A stretch of 64,000 nucleotides of DNA from Flavobacteriaceae bacterium UBA7684 (lineage in GTDB: Bacteria; Bacteroidota; Bacteroidia; Flavobacteriales; Flavobacteriaceae), in NCBI GenBank assembly GCA_002482885.1, contig DLGW01000016.1, positions 135,111-199,110 of the forward strand, written 5' to 3'. A program made the translations under genes and the position numbers. How positions within the stretch are numbered: the first letter of the stretch is position 1; every line of letters starts with the position of its first letter. Of this stretch, positions 40,931 through 49,969 are shown piece after piece. Under the pieces are notes generated by a model. It ran no database searches and was not told where the DNA came from. It saw only the letters and a program-made list of their open reading frames with translations.

Positions 40931-41974
40931 ATGGAATTCTCTAAATCTCTCATTGAATGGTATTTACTCAATAAAAGAGATTTACCTTGGCGACATACCC
41001 AAGATCCTTACCGAGTATTTTTGTCCGAAATCATCTTGCAACAGACCCGAGTAAATCAAGGATTGCCCTATTACTTAGAATTTACCCGCAAATACCCAAC
41101 AGTTTTACACCTAGCCCAAGCCAACGAACAAGAGGTTTTAAAAACATGGCAAGGACTGGGTTATTATTCCCGGGCAAGAAACTTACATTTTACCGCGCAA
41201 GTGATTGCTAATGAATACCAAGGGGTATTTCCAAATAATTATACCGAACTGCTCAAACTAAAAGGAATTGGCGAATATACTGCGGCCGCCATTGCTTCCT
41301 TTTGTTTTAAAGAAACCGTAGCCGTAGTAGACGGAAATGTTTTTAGAGTACTGTCTAGGATATTTGGAATAGACGCCGACATTGCTGCGGGTGCTTCCAA
41401 AAAAATATTCCAGCAAAAAGCCACAGAATTATTACCTAAGAATTCTCCGGATATATTTAATCAAGCAATGATGGAATTTGGTGCCTTACAATGCAAACCA
41501 AAAAATCCAGATTGTTCGATTTGTATTTTTAACACCGATTGTATCGCTTTTAACTTGAATAAAGTAGCAGACTTACCCGTTAAAACTTCTAAATTAAAAG
41601 TAAAAAAACAGTACTTACATTATTTTATTGCTATTGATACGAATCAACATACGGTTATACAAAAAAGAAATACATCAGGCATTTGGAGGAATTTATATGA
41701 ATTCCCGTTGTTTGAATCTAACGATGCCGAAGAACCCCAAAACATTACTGCTATTGCTAAAGAACTTTTTAAAGAAACTACCCTAAACCAAATCATAAAA
41801 CACCAAACGCCTATAAAACACAAACTTACCCACCGCGAACTCTATATTCAATTTTGGATTCTAAAAACAGATTCATTAGCCCAAAACAATACCCCTATTT
41901 CGGAAATCAATCAATATCCTTTTCCGATTGTGATTGCCGATTTTATAAAAAACAATTTACCCGCTGTTTTTTGA
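40931..41974 (+). CDS. mutY: A/G-specific adenine glycosylase, 347 aa
   Basis: The catalytic Glu lies in SEIILQQTRVNQG (about residues 34-46). The helix-hairpin-helix is LKGIGEYTAAAIASF (about 108-122), and the catalytic Asp is in VVDGNVFRV (about 128-136). The [4Fe-4S] cysteines follow the pattern C-x6-C-x2-C-x5-C (CKPKNPDCSICIFNTDC, about 192-208). A C-terminal MutT-like domain (HTVIQKRNTSGIWRNLYEFPLF) recognises 8-oxoguanine. It removes adenine mispaired with 8-oxoG. It leads the conserved flavobacterial order mutY-ssb-gldE-gldD. Confidence 0.97.
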   Translation: MEFSKSLIEWYLLNKRDLPWRHTQDPYRVFLSEIILQQTRVNQGLPYYLEFTRKYPTVLHLAQANEQEVLKTWQGLGYYSRARNLHFTAQVIANEYQGVFPNNYTELLKLKGIGEYTAAAIASFCFKETVAVVDGNVFRVLSRIFGIDADIAAGASKKIFQQKATELLPKNSPDIFNQAMMEFGALQCKPKNPDCSICIFNTDCIAFNLNKVADLPVKTSKLKVKKQYLHYFIAIDTNQHTVIQKRNTSGIWRNLYEFPLFESNDAEEPQNITAIAKELFKETTLNQIIKHQTPIKHKLTHRELYIQFWILKTDSLAQNNTPISEINQYPFPIVIADFIKNNLPAVF

Positions 41975-41989
41975 TGTTTTAAAAAAGAG

Positions 41990-41997
41990 TACTTTTG
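41990..41997 (+). promoter_or_regulatory. -7 promoter element for ssb-gldE-gldD
   Basis: TACTTTTG fits TAnnTTTG exactly. It overlaps the earliest possible ATG (41995), so that start would lie upstream of transcription; this supports the ssb start at 42022. Confidence 0.6.
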
Positions 41998-42021
41998 AAG
42001 TATTGTTATTTAATGGAATTC

Positions 42022-42426
42022 ATGAGCGGAACAGTAAACAAAGTAATCTTGATTGGGCACTTGGGCGAAGAGGTCAAAATCCATTATTTTGATGCCGAAA
42101 ATTGTGTGGGCAGATTTACGTTAGCCACCCATGAAACCTTTATCAATAAAAAAACGAACGAAAAAACCCGCCTAACCGAATGGCATCACATTGTAGTTAA
42201 AAACAAAACTGCCGAAAATTGCGAAAAATATTTATCTAAAGGAGACTTAGTTCATGTGGAAGGAAAAATAAGAACCCGTGAGTGGCAGTCAGAAAATGGC
42301 TCAAAAACGGTGGTGGAAATTCATGCTCAAGAAGTTACTTTTTTACATACCGCCAAACAAAATTCTGAAATCAAAAAAACAGATTCACCCGATAATGAAT
42401 CCAACAAACCTGGATTACCTTTTTAA
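42022..42426 (+). CDS. ssb: Single-stranded DNA-binding protein, full length, 134 aa
   Basis: The OB-fold starts MSGTVNKVILIGHLGEEVKI and has WHHIVVKNKTAENCEKYLSKGDLVHVEGKIRTREWQ. After the fold comes a disordered stretch ending KPGLPF, the partner-binding tail usual for replicative SSBs, though its acidic residues sit further back (SPDNE). I start at 42022 because earlier ATGs lie in or beside the promoter. Compared with the ssb at 25245-25580 this form has the tail, so it is likely the main replication SSB. It precedes gldE by 21 bases. Confidence 0.92.
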   Translation: MSGTVNKVILIGHLGEEVKIHYFDAENCVGRFTLATHETFINKKTNEKTRLTEWHHIVVKNKTAENCEKYLSKGDLVHVEGKIRTREWQSENGSKTVVEIHAQEVTFLHTAKQNSEIKKTDSPDNESNKPGLPF

Positions 42427-42447
42427 TGTTTAACTAAACTATTTTAA

Positions 42448-43749
42448 TTGAATCATTTTTTATTATTACTTATAGAATTAGACCCAACCACCAGTGAATC
42501 CCTTACAGGCATTATCACTATTGCTGTTTTATTGTTTTTGTCGGGATTGATTTCTGGGTCGGAAATGGCTTTATTTTCATTAACTAGATTAGACTTAGAA
42601 AATCCAAAACCCAACGAAGCTTCTAGAATCAACTTGATTGTTAAACTACTAGAAAAACCTAAAAAATTACTCGCCACTATTTTAATTGCTAATAATGTGG
42701 TAAATATTGGGGTAGTTATTGTTTTTTCGCAAATCAGTAAAAATTTTCTAGGAAATATTCAATCGCCTATTGTGTTGTTTTTAGTGGAAGTGGTAGTGGT
42801 TACTTTTATTATATTGTTCTTCGGCGAAGTTTTACCTAAGATTTATGCTAGCAGACACAAACATTCTTTTAGCTTAAAAATCATCTACCCAATTTATATT
42901 TTTGATATTTTGTTCACTCCTTTAAGTAGTCCAATGCGTCATTTAACCATTTGGATTCAAAATCATTTAAAGGAACAAAAAAACAACATTTCCGTTGGAC
43001 AATTGTCTCAGGCTTTGGAACTTACCTCTACTACCGATACCAGTCACGAAGAACAAAAAATATTAAAAGGCATTGTATCGTTTGGAAACACCGATGCCAG
43101 CCAAGTGATGAAACCCCGAATTGATATTTTTTCTTTGGATATAGAAGAAAAGTTCGAAGAAATCATTCCTAAAATTGTAGACAATGGTTTTTCTAGAATT
43201 CCTGTTTACAAAGAAAACATTGATCAAATAGAAGGTATTTTATTCGTAAAAGATTTAATTCCACATATAGACACCCCAGACTTTAATTGGACTTCATTAA
43301 TTAGAACTCCCATATTTGTTCCCGAAAATAAAAAACTAGATGATTTATTAAAGACTTTTCAAAACAGCAAAAATCACTTAGCCATTGTAGTTGATGAATT
43401 CGGAGGTACTTCGGGATTAATTTCTTTAGAAGATATTATTGAAGAAATTGTAGGAAACATCAGTGATGAATTCGACGATGTTTCAATTAACTATTCTCAA
43501 TTAGACGAAAAAACCTACTTATTCGAAGGAAAAACTTCCTTAAGGGATTTTTACCGCGTACTTTCCATTGACGGAACACTATTCGAAGAGCAAAAAGGTG
43601 AAGCCGAAACTTTAGCAGGGCTAATTTTACAAATCAATCGAAGCTTCCCCAGAAAAGGTCAAAAAATCACTTTCGACAACTATACTTTTAGTATTGAATT
43701 AATGGACAACCGAAGAATCAAACAAATTAAAGTACAGATTAACAATTAA
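42448..43749 (+). CDS. gldE: Gliding motility protein GldE, CNNM/CorC-like membrane protein, 433 aa
   Basis: The frame begins at TTG 42448. Four membrane segments of the DUF21/CNNM domain come first (IAVLLFLSGLISGSEMALFSL; ATILIANNVVNIGVVIVF). A CBS pair (VMKPRIDIFSLD to HLAIVVDEFGGTSGLISLEDIIEEIVGNI, about residues 213-340) and a C-terminal CorC_HlyC domain follow. The pairing with gldD directly downstream (six bases) identifies it as GldE of flavobacterial gliding and type IX secretion. CNNM proteins move or sense Mg2+, but in gliding its exact role is unsettled. The start may be later. Confidence 0.93.
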   Translation: MNHFLLLLIELDPTTSESLTGIITIAVLLFLSGLISGSEMALFSLTRLDLENPKPNEASRINLIVKLLEKPKKLLATILIANNVVNIGVVIVFSQISKNFLGNIQSPIVLFLVEVVVVTFIILFFGEVLPKIYASRHKHSFSLKIIYPIYIFDILFTPLSSPMRHLTIWIQNHLKEQKNNISVGQLSQALELTSTTDTSHEEQKILKGIVSFGNTDASQVMKPRIDIFSLDIEEKFEEIIPKIVDNGFSRIPVYKENIDQIEGILFVKDLIPHIDTPDFNWTSLIRTPIFVPENKKLDDLLKTFQNSKNHLAIVVDEFGGTSGLISLEDIIEEIVGNISDEFDDVSINYSQLDEKTYLFEGKTSLRDFYRVLSIDGTLFEEQKGEAETLAGLILQINRSFPRKGQKITFDNYTFSIELMDNRRIKQIKVQINN

Positions 43750-43755
43750 CTTAGC

Positions 43756-44313
43756 ATGAAATTTTATCAATATTTGTTTGCTTTTACAGGCTTTTTGCTC
43801 CTTATCAGTTGTAACGAAACCTTACCAAAACCTAAAGGATATTTAAGACTTTCGTACCCCAATCCTAAGTATGTAAATTACCAAAAAAACAGTCCGTTAC
43901 AATTTAAGGTAAATACCTTAGCTTTAATAAAAGAAAATAATAAGGGCGAAATTACAGTGGAATATCCCGACATGAAAGCCACAATTTTTTTGAATTACCG
44001 CCCCGTTGAAAACAACTTAAATAATCTATTGCGCGATGCCCAAAAACTTACCTACGAACACGTCATTAAAGCCGACGACATTATAGAACAACCTTATATT
44101 AATTCCGAAAATAAAGTTTTTGGTATGTTTTATAAAATTGGAGGTAATGCCGCATCCAATAGTCAATTTTATTTAACCGATAGCACCAAACACTTTTTAT
44201 TGGGCTCCGTTTATTTTTACGCCAAACCCCATTTTGACTCTATTTTACCCGCCGCACATTATATAGAAGAAGACATGCGGGTTTTAATTGAATCCATTCG
44301 TTGGAAAAAATAA
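43756..44313 (+). CDS. gldD: Gliding motility lipoprotein GldD, 185 aa
   Basis: The lipoprotein signal MKFYQYLFAFTGFLLLISC has its Cys at residue 19. The family block PKPKGYLRLSYPNPKYVNY follows (residues 24-42), then a compact alpha/beta part ending HYIEEDMRVLIESIRWKK. GldD is required for gliding and T9SS function in Flavobacterium johnsoniae. It is six bases after gldE, the usual order. Secreted T9SS cargo genes elsewhere in the window fit with a working system. Confidence 0.95.
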   Translation: MKFYQYLFAFTGFLLLISCNETLPKPKGYLRLSYPNPKYVNYQKNSPLQFKVNTLALIKENNKGEITVEYPDMKATIFLNYRPVENNLNNLLRDAQKLTYEHVIKADDIIEQPYINSENKVFGMFYKIGGNAASNSQFYLTDSTKHFLLGSVYFYAKPHFDSILPAAHYIEEDMRVLIESIRWKK

Positions 44314-44335
44314 ATTAAAATATATTTATTAAAAC

Positions 44336-45394
44336 ATGAGCGAACCTAAAATGTTTTTTAAGAAACCTTCGTATCCTATAAACGAAGCCCTGGCTCATTA
44401 CTTAAACCGATATAACAGAATCTCTAAAGTTTCTATTAATTATGATGATTTATTGCGTTTTTCTGGTTCCATAAATGTGTACGATAAAAATGGCAATGAC
44501 ACCCTTTGGGTACGTGTGTTCTATACCGAGTACGACCAAAATGAAATAGATTACAATTTAAAAGAAATTTATTCCTTACTGCATTCCGATGGAAATTTAG
44601 ATATTCTACAATTTTTAAATGTAGACGCAATTGATTACTGTACGTTTGGGAATTCAAAACCTTTCCGAATAAAAATCCGAAATATTCTAAACGACAATTA
44701 CACTTATTTATACATTAAAAAAGCGGATGCTTCTAGGATTTATGGTTTAGAACTAGAGCACATCCTGTCTCCTGATAAAATCAATTTTTTAGTCTTTCAA
44801 GACACCTTAATTGAAGAACATATTTCTGGAATACCCGGAGACGTTTTTATGCAAACCATGCTTAACAAATGTTCAGAAATCGAAAAATCACAAATCGCCA
44901 AAGAATTCGTAAAATTCAACGAGCGATGCATGATTCGTTTATTAGGAGATATGCGGGCTTATAATTATGTGGTGATTCCAAGTCACGATTTTGACCAAGT
45001 AGTTTATAAAATTCGTGCCATTGACTTTGATCAACAATCTTATGAGGGCAATTTTAAAATATACCGCCCACAGTTTTTCAAAGAAAATTTTCCGATGATA
45101 AAACTCATCAAAGAAAAATTACAAGAAAGATCTATAGAACAGTACAAAAAAGAAGAACGTGCCGTACTGGCTAAACGCATTATTTCTACTGGAATGCGTA
45201 TCCAAAAACTAATCCGCATCATGGAAAACGATACGATTTCTACCGAAGCCCATTTATATCAACTTAAAATGGAGTTGTTTGACTATACCAAAGATTTGAA
45301 TTTTAAAAATGCCCAATCCATGGGACAAATCATTAATGCGGCTTTCCAATTCGTGACCAGAAACTACAAAAACATGAATCCCTTTAACGTTTAA
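44336..45394 (+). CDS. Unassigned protein with kinase-like motif order, 352 aa
   Basis: I do not recognise a named family. The sequence has, in the order of protein or small-molecule kinases, a lysine strand YLYIKKAD (126-131 region, K128/K129), an acidic helix GLELEHIL (137-144), a hinge-like LIEEHISGIPGD (158-169), a catalytic-loop-like GDMRAYNYVV (D205, N210) and a metal-loop-like AIDFDQQ (D230, D232). The 20-residue step from N210 to D230 fits APH/HipA-type kinases. The glycine loop is not evident. It follows gldD by 22 bases on the same strand. No signal peptide or membrane segment is seen, so it is cytoplasmic. The kinase reading is an inference from motif order. Confidence 0.75.
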   Translation: MSEPKMFFKKPSYPINEALAHYLNRYNRISKVSINYDDLLRFSGSINVYDKNGNDTLWVRVFYTEYDQNEIDYNLKEIYSLLHSDGNLDILQFLNVDAIDYCTFGNSKPFRIKIRNILNDNYTYLYIKKADASRIYGLELEHILSPDKINFLVFQDTLIEEHISGIPGDVFMQTMLNKCSEIEKSQIAKEFVKFNERCMIRLLGDMRAYNYVVIPSHDFDQVVYKIRAIDFDQQSYEGNFKIYRPQFFKENFPMIKLIKEKLQERSIEQYKKEERAVLAKRIISTGMRIQKLIRIMENDTISTEAHLYQLKMELFDYTKDLNFKNAQSMGQIINAAFQFVTRNYKNMNPFNV

Positions 45395-45431
45395 AGGCCT
45401 CTTTGTTCAAATTCAATCTTAGGTTTACATG

Positions 45432-45465
45432 ACAAATATCACACTTTAAACTATGTGATATTTGT
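45432..45465. promoter_or_regulatory. Perfect 12-bp inverted repeat upstream of pflB
   Basis: ACAAATATCACA (45432-45443) and TGTGATATTTGT (45454-45465) are exact complements around a 10-base spacer, 80 to 113 bases ahead of the pflB ATG. GATATTTG at the right arm resembles a -7 box, so a bound factor could block or switch the promoter. There is no T-run after the stem, which argues against a terminator. The protein is unknown; the half site does not match Fnr or Rex consensus in this orientation. Confidence 0.65.
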
Positions 45466-45544
45466 TCCTTTGTGCTATGATAAAAACAAATCGAACTATA
45501 TGTTTAAATCATTTCAATATTGTATAGAGATTAAATTTTAAGAT

Positions 45545-47779
45545 ATGAACACAACTATCGAACAAATCGAATTCAAAAGTGGAGTCTGGAATCAAACCAT
45601 TGACGTCCATAACTTTGTCAGCAAAAACATCAGACCTTATTTAGGCGGAGCCTCTTTTTTATCTGGAGCCTCTGAAAAAACCAAGGCCCTTTGGGAAGTT
45701 TGTAAACAAGAATTACTCCAAGAAAGAAATCAAAATGGCTGTTTAGCTATTGACACCGACATCATTTCCACCATGACTGCTTTCGGTCCGGGTTATATTC
45801 AAAAAGAAAACGAAGTAATTGTAGGATTACAAACCGACCAATTACTAAAAAGAGCCATGAAACCCTTCGGAGGAATTAAACTGGTACAATCTGCCGTAGC
45901 CGAAAAAGGATTACAAGTTTCCGAAAAAGTGGTTGAAATTTTTAACTACGCTAAAGATCATAACAACGCTGTTTTTAGCGCTTACGATGATGAAATTCGA
46001 AAATTCCGTTCAAAACATGTTGTAACTGGATTACCAGACAACTATGCTAGAGGCAGAATTATTGGAGATTACAGAAGAGTGGCTTTATACGGAACAAATA
46101 AATTAATTGAATCCAAAAAAGAAGATTTAAAAGAAATCAACGGAGCACTTAACGACCATAAAATTCGATTACGAGAAGAAGTTGCCGAGCAAATCAAAGC
46201 CCTACAAGACATGAAAATCATGGCGGCATTGTATGGAATAGACATTTCTAAACCCGCTCAAAACGCCTACGAAGCAGTTCAGTTTACTTATTTAGCCTAT
46301 TTAAGTGCCGTGAAAGAACAAGACGGAGCGGCCATGTCTTTAGGAAATGTATCTACATTTTTAGACATCTATATTGAAAAAGATTTACAAGAAGAATTAA
46401 TTACCGAAGAAGAAGCCCAAGAACTAATTGATCAATTTGTGATGAAATTGCGTTTGGTACGTCACTTAAGACCTGGGGCGTATGATGAAATTTTTGGAGG
46501 CGACCCAACTTGGGTAACTGAAGCCATTGGTGGTCAGTTTAATGACGGAAGAACCAAAGTAACCAAAACCTCTTTTAGATTTTTACAAACCCTATATAAT
46601 TTAGGGCCTTCTCCAGAACCCAACTTAACGGTTTTATGGTCTACTTACTTACCTCAAGGTTTTAAAGAATTTTGTGCACAAGTTTCCATTGATACCTCAT
46701 CGTTACAATATGAAAATGACGATTTAATGCGTGAAGTAAGAGGATACGATGATTATGGAATCGCTTGTTGTGTTTCTTACCAAAAAATCGGAAAAAGCAT
46801 CCAACACTTTGGCGCCAGAGCCAATTTACCTAAAGCCTTATTATTAGCCTTAAACGGCGGTAGAGAAGAAGAAAAAGGGGATTTAGTGATTCCGAATATT
46901 CCTCAAATCAAAGACAAAGTTTTAGACTATAAAAAAGTAATGGATACTTTTAAAAAATCATTGTCTGAAGTAGCTCGTGTGTACGCCAAAGCCATGTACA
47001 TCATTCATTATATGCACGATAAATATTATTATGAAAGAGCACAAATGGCCTTGATTGATACCGATCCTGCCATTGATATTGCTTACGGAGCAGCGGGAAT
47101 ATCTATTATTGCAGATTCACTTTCAGCCATTAAATATGCAAAAGTATATCCAGTAAGAAACGAAAAAGGCTTAACTGTAGATTTTAAAATAGAAGGTGAT
47201 TATCCAAAGTTCGGAAACGATGATGACCGTGTAGATGAAATCGCTAAAGAAATAACTACATTATTCATTAACGAATTACGAAAACATAAAACCTATAAAA
47301 ACGCTAATCCAACGCTATCGTTACTAACCATTACTTCAAACGTAATGTACGGAGCCAATACAGGCGCCACACCAGATGGAAGAAAAGCAGGAGAATCATT
47401 TGCCCCAGGAGCCAATCCAATGCACGGCAGAGATACCAATGGAGCCATAGCCTCTTTAAATTCGGTAAGTAAATTGAATTACGAAGAAGCCCAAGATGGA
47501 ATTTCTTACACTTTTACCATGGTTCCCAAATCGTTAGGTGCTAACAAAGAAGAGCAAAAAAACAATTTAGTAACGCTTTTAAACGGATACTTCGGAAAAA
47601 ATGCACACCATTTAAATGTAAATGTTCTGAACCGAGAAACCTTATTGGATGCTTTTGAACATCCCGAAAATTATCCACAACTAACCATAAGAGTTTCGGG
47701 TTATGCTGTAAATTTTGTACGATTATCCAAAGCGCATCAGTTAGAGGTAATTAGCAGAACTTTTCATACCCAAATGTAA
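45545..47779 (+). CDS. pflB: Pyruvate formate-lyase (formate C-acetyltransferase), 744 aa
   Basis: The adjacent catalytic cysteines are C408-C409 in GIACCVS, and the glycyl-radical Gly is G719 in RVSGYAV near the C-terminus. Other family blocks are PDNYARGRIIGDYRR, TPDGRKAGESFAPGANPMHGRD and NVNVLNRETLLDAFEHPENYP. It converts pyruvate and CoA to acetyl-CoA and formate without oxygen. The activating enzyme gene begins the base after its stop and an OFA-family transporter follows. This is an anaerobic fermentation cluster. A perfect inverted repeat lies upstream. Confidence 0.97.
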   Translation: MNTTIEQIEFKSGVWNQTIDVHNFVSKNIRPYLGGASFLSGASEKTKALWEVCKQELLQERNQNGCLAIDTDIISTMTAFGPGYIQKENEVIVGLQTDQLLKRAMKPFGGIKLVQSAVAEKGLQVSEKVVEIFNYAKDHNNAVFSAYDDEIRKFRSKHVVTGLPDNYARGRIIGDYRRVALYGTNKLIESKKEDLKEINGALNDHKIRLREEVAEQIKALQDMKIMAALYGIDISKPAQNAYEAVQFTYLAYLSAVKEQDGAAMSLGNVSTFLDIYIEKDLQEELITEEEAQELIDQFVMKLRLVRHLRPGAYDEIFGGDPTWVTEAIGGQFNDGRTKVTKTSFRFLQTLYNLGPSPEPNLTVLWSTYLPQGFKEFCAQVSIDTSSLQYENDDLMREVRGYDDYGIACCVSYQKIGKSIQHFGARANLPKALLLALNGGREEEKGDLVIPNIPQIKDKVLDYKKVMDTFKKSLSEVARVYAKAMYIIHYMHDKYYYERAQMALIDTDPAIDIAYGAAGISIIADSLSAIKYAKVYPVRNEKGLTVDFKIEGDYPKFGNDDDRVDEIAKEITTLFINELRKHKTYKNANPTLSLLTITSNVMYGANTGATPDGRKAGESFAPGANPMHGRDTNGAIASLNSVSKLNYEEAQDGISYTFTMVPKSLGANKEEQKNNLVTLLNGYFGKNAHHLNVNVLNRETLLDAFEHPENYPQLTIRVSGYAVNFVRLSKAHQLEVISRTFHTQM

Positions 47780-48547
47780 ATGGACGGGAATGTAAATATT
47801 CAAGCACCCGAATATGGTAAAGATATTCGGGTACATTCCATAGAAACTTTTGGCACACACGATGGCCCGGGAATCCGACTCGTGGTATTTGTTCAAGGAT
47901 GCCAGTTCAGATGTTTATATTGTCAAAATCCCGATACCCTAGAATTAAAAGGCGGTACAGAATATAAAATTCAAGAACTCGTTAAAAAAGCCTTAAGACA
48001 AAAAGATTTTTTTGGACACAACGGAGGAGTAACTGTATCTGGAGGCGAACCCTTATTACAAAGACACGCATTAGTTCCTTTCTTTAAAGAATTGCACTAC
48101 CATGGCATACACACTTGTTTAGACAGTAACGGAAGGGTTTTAGACACCGATGCCAAAGAACTTTTAGCCGAAACGGACATATTGTTATTAGATGTAAAAC
48201 ACATCAATAATGACTGGCATAAAAAACTAACTGGAGTAGAAAACATCAATCCTTTGAAAATAGCAGCCTATCGGGAAGAAAGCCAAAAACCCATGTGGTT
48301 ACGATATGTATTGGTACCGGGTTGGTCTGACCAAGAAGAATATTTGCATGAATGGGCTCAACATTTTAAAGATTATAAAATGGTCGAAAAAGTAGAGATT
48401 ATTCCTTTTCATCAATTAGGGAAACACAAATGGGAATTGCTAAACATGAAATACGAGTTATCGGAAACCGAAGCTCCTTCAGAAGAATTATTACAAAAAA
48501 CCAAAGCTATTTTTAGCTTGTATTTAGATAATGTTCAAATTAAATAA
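47780..48547 (+). CDS. pflA: Pyruvate formate-lyase activating enzyme, 255 aa
   Basis: The radical-SAM motif CQFRCLYC (about residues 36-43) is preceded by HSIETFGTHDGPGIRLVVFVQG and followed by VTVSGGEPLLQ (about 81-91) and ILLLDVKHIN. It uses S-adenosylmethionine and a [4Fe-4S] cluster to make the glycyl radical on PflB. The ATG immediately follows the pflB stop, so translation is probably coupled. The length is usual for PflA. Confidence 0.96.
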   Translation: MDGNVNIQAPEYGKDIRVHSIETFGTHDGPGIRLVVFVQGCQFRCLYCQNPDTLELKGGTEYKIQELVKKALRQKDFFGHNGGVTVSGGEPLLQRHALVPFFKELHYHGIHTCLDSNGRVLDTDAKELLAETDILLLDVKHINNDWHKKLTGVENINPLKIAAYREESQKPMWLRYVLVPGWSDQEEYLHEWAQHFKDYKMVEKVEIIPFHQLGKHKWELLNMKYELSETEAPSEELLQKTKAIFSLYLDNVQIK

Positions 48548-48555
48548 TTAATAAA

Positions 48556-49809
48556 ATGAAACCTAAACATTTAAAAAACCGCTGGCTTATTGCAGCGTCC
48601 GCGGTTGGAATTCATATTTCCATTGGGTCTGTATATGCCTATTCGGTGATGACAAACCCCGTAAAAGATATTTTTGGAACCGATGAAAGCAATATCAAAT
48701 GGGCTTTTAAGATTGCTATATTATTACTAGGTCTTTCAGCCGCTTTTTTAGGTAAATGGGTAGAAAAAGTTGGTCCTAAAATCAGCGGATTAACCGCAGG
48801 CGCTTGTTACGGAGTAGGAATCGTAGGTTCTGGTTTAGCTGTTCAATTAGAATCTTTACCTCTATTTATTATCTGTTATGGATTTATAGGAGGTATCGGA
48901 CTAGGTATTGGCTACATCACACCCGTAAGTACTTTGGTAAAATGGTTCCCCGATCGAAGAGGATTAGCCACTGGAATGGCGATTATGGGGTTTGGTTTTT
49001 CCGCCCTTATTTTTGGACCACTTATGGCTAAATTATTCGAAACGGTTGGTGTGGCCAATACTTTTTACGTTTTAGGATTACTATATATGGTATTAATATT
49101 TTCCTCTTCGTTATACATCGAAAGACCGCCCGAAGGATATGCACCAGAAGGATATCAGGCTACTGAAAATACCAAAATCAAAAAAGACATTTCGAATATC
49201 GATGCCAATTCAGCCATAAAAACCACTCGTTTTTATTATATGTGGATTATGATGTTCATTAATATTTCTTGCGGAATTGCTTTAATTTCAGCGGCAAGTC
49301 CGATGGTTCAAGATCAACTGGGGTATACACCTATGCAAGCAGCAGGTATTGTTGGTTTGATTGGGGTTTTTAACGGAGTAGGTCGTTTATTATGGTCTGG
49401 AGCATCTGATTATTTGGGAAGATCAAACACCTATATTCTATTCTTTGCCTTTCAAATACTAGCCTTTTACTTCTTGCCTAAAATGTCAACGGAATTAACC
49501 TTCTTTATTATATTATTTACGGTAATCACTATGTACGGTGGCGGTTTTGCTACACTACCAGCATTTTTGGGAGATTTATTTGGCACAAAACAATTAGGCG
49601 CTATTCATGGAATGGTATTGTCTTGTTGGGGACTAGCAGGCGTATTTGGCCCTACGGTATTTGATATGGTAAAAAAGCAAACTGGCTCTTTGAACACCGC
49701 TTTAGAAATATTTTCATTATTCTTTGTAATCGCTTTAATTGTTTCTATTTTACTGAAACGATTTATTGTGAATCATCATGCAAAAGAAGCCGAATTAGCG
49801 ATGGCTTAA
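48556..49809 (+). CDS. OFA family MFS transporter, probable formate/organic-acid carrier, 417 aa
   Basis: Twelve hydrophobic segments are seen. The OFA (oxalate/formate antiporter) family pattern is present: RWLIAASAVGIHISIGSVYAYSVM at the start, YGFIGGIGLGIGYITPVSTLVKWFPDRRGLATGMA near residues 110-145, and AIHGMVLSCWGLAGVFGP later. It lies eight bases after pflA, so in this operon it is well placed to export formate, lactate or another fermentation product, or to take up pyruvate. The substrate is inferred from context only. A terminator follows. Confidence 0.9.
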   Translation: MKPKHLKNRWLIAASAVGIHISIGSVYAYSVMTNPVKDIFGTDESNIKWAFKIAILLLGLSAAFLGKWVEKVGPKISGLTAGACYGVGIVGSGLAVQLESLPLFIICYGFIGGIGLGIGYITPVSTLVKWFPDRRGLATGMAIMGFGFSALIFGPLMAKLFETVGVANTFYVLGLLYMVLIFSSSLYIERPPEGYAPEGYQATENTKIKKDISNIDANSAIKTTRFYYMWIMMFINISCGIALISAASPMVQDQLGYTPMQAAGIVGLIGVFNGVGRLLWSGASDYLGRSNTYILFFAFQILAFYFLPKMSTELTFFIILFTVITMYGGGFATLPAFLGDLFGTKQLGAIHGMVLSCWGLAGVFGPTVFDMVKKQTGSLNTALEIFSLFFVIALIVSILLKRFIVNHHAKEAELAMA

Positions 49810-49838
49810 GTTAAATATTGAAATAATTAGGATTTAAA

Positions 49839-49873
49839 AAAGAACCTTTGAGCTTTTCAAAGGTTCTTTTTTT
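49839..49873 (+). terminator. Rho-independent terminator of the pflBA-OFA operon
   Basis: The arms AAAGAACCTTTGA and TCAAAGGTTCTTT pair perfectly around GCTT, with T7 at the end. Confidence 0.9.
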
Positions 49874-49969
49874 GTGTAATGAATTCACAATAGTTTTAGA
49901 ACCTAGATTCCAAAAAATATCAATTTAGTTTGTATTTTGCTTGCTCAAATTAACCCCTAAACATCCTTT

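Noticed and set aside
45432..45465. Reading of the pfl inverted repeat as an Fnr or Rex site
   Set aside because: The half sites are in the wrong orientation or spacing for TTGAT-N4-ATCAA or TTGTG-N8-CACAA. I keep it as an unassigned operator.
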